From Acanthaster planci (taxonomy: Eukaryota; Echinodermata; Asteroidea; Valvatida; Acanthasteridae), in assembly GCF_001949145.1 (NCBI RefSeq), contig NW_019091716.1, positions 2,898-66,897 of the forward strand: a stretch of 64,000 nt of DNA, written 5' to 3'. The notes beneath the pieces are model-generated. The model ran no database searches. It was not told the DNA's origin and saw only the letters and a program-made list of their open reading frames with translations. The position numbers were made by a program, and so were the translations under genes. Below, one piece after another: positions 60,930 through 64,000 of the stretch. The stretch's first letter is position 1; each line of letters starts with the position of its first letter.

Positions 60930-63900
60930 TGTACGATATGAGAACTTTTAACAGTTTACAGATATGGCACATACATGTACATGTACAGTGTACATGTGCA
61001 TTTTTTAGTTCTTTCAACAAAAGATGTGTTTTGTGCTATACATGTACATGTACATGTACCTTATTGCAGTTTGACCAGGCAAGGTGAAGATTGACGCTGA
61101 GGTGTAGTAATTACCGTACATGTACAATGTACATGTACCGGTAGCGGTCATGCCTTAGGGCTTAGTTAATTAATCTACAGTTTTGCAAGTTGGAAATTTG
61201 AAATACATTTGTTACTGCTTGTGTGTAGGCTTTTTTTACCTGTACATTTGTTTTCAAGTAAATAGGGGGATAAGTAGAGCTGTGTACTGTATGTTCATTT
61301 TTATGCTCAGAAATCCAGGAGCTACAGTGCACATATACCGTACATGTAGAAGTTGAAACCAGGTCATTTTTCGCTCTGTTTGCTATGTTTTGTCATGTAC
61401 ATGCTTTGTTGCATACATGTATCTGAGTGTGATATTAGGACAAGTTCCTTCATACAAAAACATACAATACATGAAGGACATACATGTGTATCAGTTGTAC
61501 TGGTATGTACATGTATAGTACGTGTAGTGTGTGTGTACTGACATGACTGAGTGTGGGCATGTGAAAATGCAGGCCAATATTTTGACTGAATGCGTACAAC
61601 CTCTTCATGTGATAACACACATGTGTCCCAACATTATCCACTGCACCAAATGTTGGGGCTTACCTGCTCTGTGTCAACAAAGTTGGACATGCCTATCTTT
61701 AGTTTGGGAAAAACACTTCATTTAGAAAAAGAAAAAGAATGCCATTGATTTTTTTTTCAGAAAAAAACATGAAATCTGGCTTTTCGGTTCTTCAAAAGTT
61801 CCCTGCTTTCCATCTCTTTGAAGGAAGGCCAGAAAAATGAGTCAAAGAGAAGAAACAATACGGCTACATTAATTATTTTGTTAATCAAAACCTCTGCTAT
61901 CCTTATTTTAATCATCACTTGTGAGCCACTAAGAATATTTTTTGGACCCTGCAACTCAGTTTTGACTTTATAACAGGAAATGCAGTGATGGCCACATGTA
62001 CGATACCCATGTGTACAGTGTACCCAGTCTGTCTTTACATGTACATGTAGGTACCCTGGAGATCTACAGTATGATTCTCTGACTGCCATCCCTGAAAGAA
62101 CATGTTCAAACATTCCCAAGCAATTACTATTGGACAGTGAAATTACATTGAAAATAAAAAGGGAAAATAAATTAGCCCTAGTATTAAAGTGCAAAATTGT
62201 ACATATACACTGTACAGCTGTCGGAAGAAATGAAGGTGCTGAGTGATAATTACTGGACCACAGTGCAATCCGCATGTACTGATACATGTTTGGGCACATG
62301 AAACGCCAATTTGTTTACCCCAGCTGTTACACACATCAGTTGAAAAATATACTGAATTCTCCTTGTTGAGAGAAGTTTTGAAATGAAGTCCTCTTGTGCA
62401 AACACTTTGAACTAAAACTTTAAATGAATTCAACTCCATTGATTGTCATGCACTGGTGGCCAACTGAATGTCCACCAAATGTCCATATTATGCCAAATTA
62501 TTCCCAAATAAACATTTTTATAAATCTGGAGTTATATGATCAAAGTCACTCTTTTAGAAATTTTGAAAAATGACATCCGGAGTTCCATTTTGGTCCATTT
62601 ATGAAGAACATGCCATGTAGATAATGACAGAGAGTCGATCAGATTTGTACATGTACAGTATGTACCGGTAATTCTTTTTTTGTTGTTGTAAAAGCGGACT
62701 TTTTTGATGGTGCCTATAATGACTATAAATGTACACATTGCAGGTTTTTTATATGTACATGTACGTCTACCTGTGTTCGTACCGGTACATGTAGAGACCC
62801 ATTTACATTATCATATTGCTGCATTTGTTCATTGTATAGCAGCTGCCTTTCATTCACTTGTCATGTACAATGTACATGTACAGTACACTGGGTCTCAACT
62901 ACGCATAACATGTTACATCTGATTTGTTTTTCAATTTTTCAGCTGTACATGTACTGGTACGATACCTGATTATTCTATTTATATGAGTAATGGTAACAAA
63001 TCAGTGATTCGTATCACGTGCATGCACATGTACACATGGTACAATGTACATGTACATGCACTAATAATTTGGCCGTAAATACACTGGATTGCCATCATCA
63101 GAAACTTTGCCATTGTTGCGTTGATTAGCATAGTCATTGAAGGTCACTGCGCCTACGATAGGGGCAGCGTTAATGCCATGGCTAGAGTACCAGCAATAAT
63201 TTGCATGTATAACTATAAGTGTCCATAGGTAAATGACTCGGCAGTAGATTGTGCATTCTTGAAATGGCATTAAAATAAATATAAATTCCTTTGAGTACAA
63301 GTTTGTGAACTGTATACTAATCTTTTCTTACTGTTGCATACTGGGATACATCCGCACATGTACATACATGTATGTGTTCAAGTAAATTAACATATTTTAT
63401 GGCTTTTCACACTGGAAAAACACTCTTACACACTGTACATGTACATGTACAAATACATGTCTTTCTCACAAGTAGGAAAATATTTGCACACCTTTCTCAC
63501 GAGTGGGAAAATATTTGATGGCATTATATGAAATGGGAATATGAATGCAAATTGTTTTCACCAATTGCCCATTCACAGTGTTAACTCAGTTGCAGTGTAC
63601 TGTACATGAACAAAGGTTTATGCATCCTCCATCAGCCATTATGTCAGGAAGTGCAAATGTATTGGTACATGTACTTTTACAAGTTTGTACGTACCGGTAC
63701 ATGCACTTGCAAACCGGTAGACAGGAAGTCCACAGGTTATGGTCTTACCTTGAGAACTTGAACTGATGAGACAATCACCTTTCACTTCTAACAAACTTTA
63801 CGTAATACATGTTTATATTTTGTACCAAAAAAAAAATTATCAATCAGAAAAGCACAACCCAAAACTGTGTAACCTTCTCAGATAAATCGAAATAATTCAT

Positions 63901-64000
63901 TTGGAGTTTCATTGGCACAGTTTGAAGTTTCAACATCTTTAAAAATACATGCACATAATATATTTCTGTAGCTTTTGAAATAGACAATTTATTGATTTAC
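60930..64000. repeat. AT-rich presumed intron with TACATGTA-type runs
   Basis: Patches of (TACATG)n at ~60970-60995, 61038-61060, 61116-61140, 62645-62890, 63030-63060, 63355-63450 and 63665-63700. No convincing coding exon was found. Probably an intron of the Ser/Pro-rich gene. Confidence 0.6.

Noticed and set aside
1-64000. CRISPR arrays, bacterial operons, phage or toxin-antitoxin systems.
   Set aside because: The spliced animal genes and repeats rule out a prokaryotic context; no regularly spaced direct repeats of CRISPR type were seen.
1-64000. tRNA or rRNA genes.
   Set aside because: I noticed no cloverleaf with proper A and B boxes and no rRNA-like block by eye; a covariance-model scan would be needed to exclude tRNA-derived SINEs.

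Overview
This is eukaryotic nuclear DNA. It carries long intron-rich genes with canonical splice sites and no operon organisation. Three things suggest a marine invertebrate, most likely a deuterostome such as an echinoderm, hemichordate or cephalochordate: abundant palindromic TACATGTA and TAGGCCTA words, a Penelope-like retroelement, and several small inverted-repeat transposons. The species cannot be fixed from the sequence alone.

Layout. Positions 1-1695 (minus) hold the 5' part of an LTR retrotransposon (gag plus the start of the protease). It lies in the same orientation inside a large intron of the next gene. Positions 3356-29103 (minus) carry 28 coding exons of ANAPC1, the scaffold subunit of the anaphase-promoting complex. 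They cover roughly its first 1,210 residues, and the C-terminal part lies off the left edge. Its introns contain a roughly 45-bp minisatellite, a 61-bp tandem duplication, a 1-kb inverted-repeat element and a perfect hairpin. The interval 30-37 kb, between ANAPC1 and the next gene, is a transposon landing zone: a 176-bp foldback element, a decayed Penelope-like element with reverse transcriptase and GIY-YIG remnants, and the tail of a non-LTR reverse transcriptase.

Positions 37575-43183 (plus) encode a complete four-exon membrane-anchored short-chain dehydrogenase of the SDR9C type (17beta-HSD2/BDH1-like, 370 aa). Positions 45029-47133 (plus) encode a complete four-exon Shisa-like small membrane protein (166 aa). 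From about 52.2 kb to the right edge lies the 5' part of a third plus-strand gene. It has one very large coding exon (58295-60022) for a serine/proline-rich, probably disordered protein that I do not recognise, set in introns saturated with the palindromic TACATG word.

The protein-coding genes look functionally unrelated to each other (cell-cycle ubiquitin ligase, steroid/ketone metabolism, membrane adaptor, unknown). I see no gene cluster or multi-gene system. The more unusual points are an apparent -1 frameshift signal at the gag/pro junction, two GC-AG introns, conserved Cdk-type sites in the ANAPC1 loop, and several probably uncatalogued small mobile elements.
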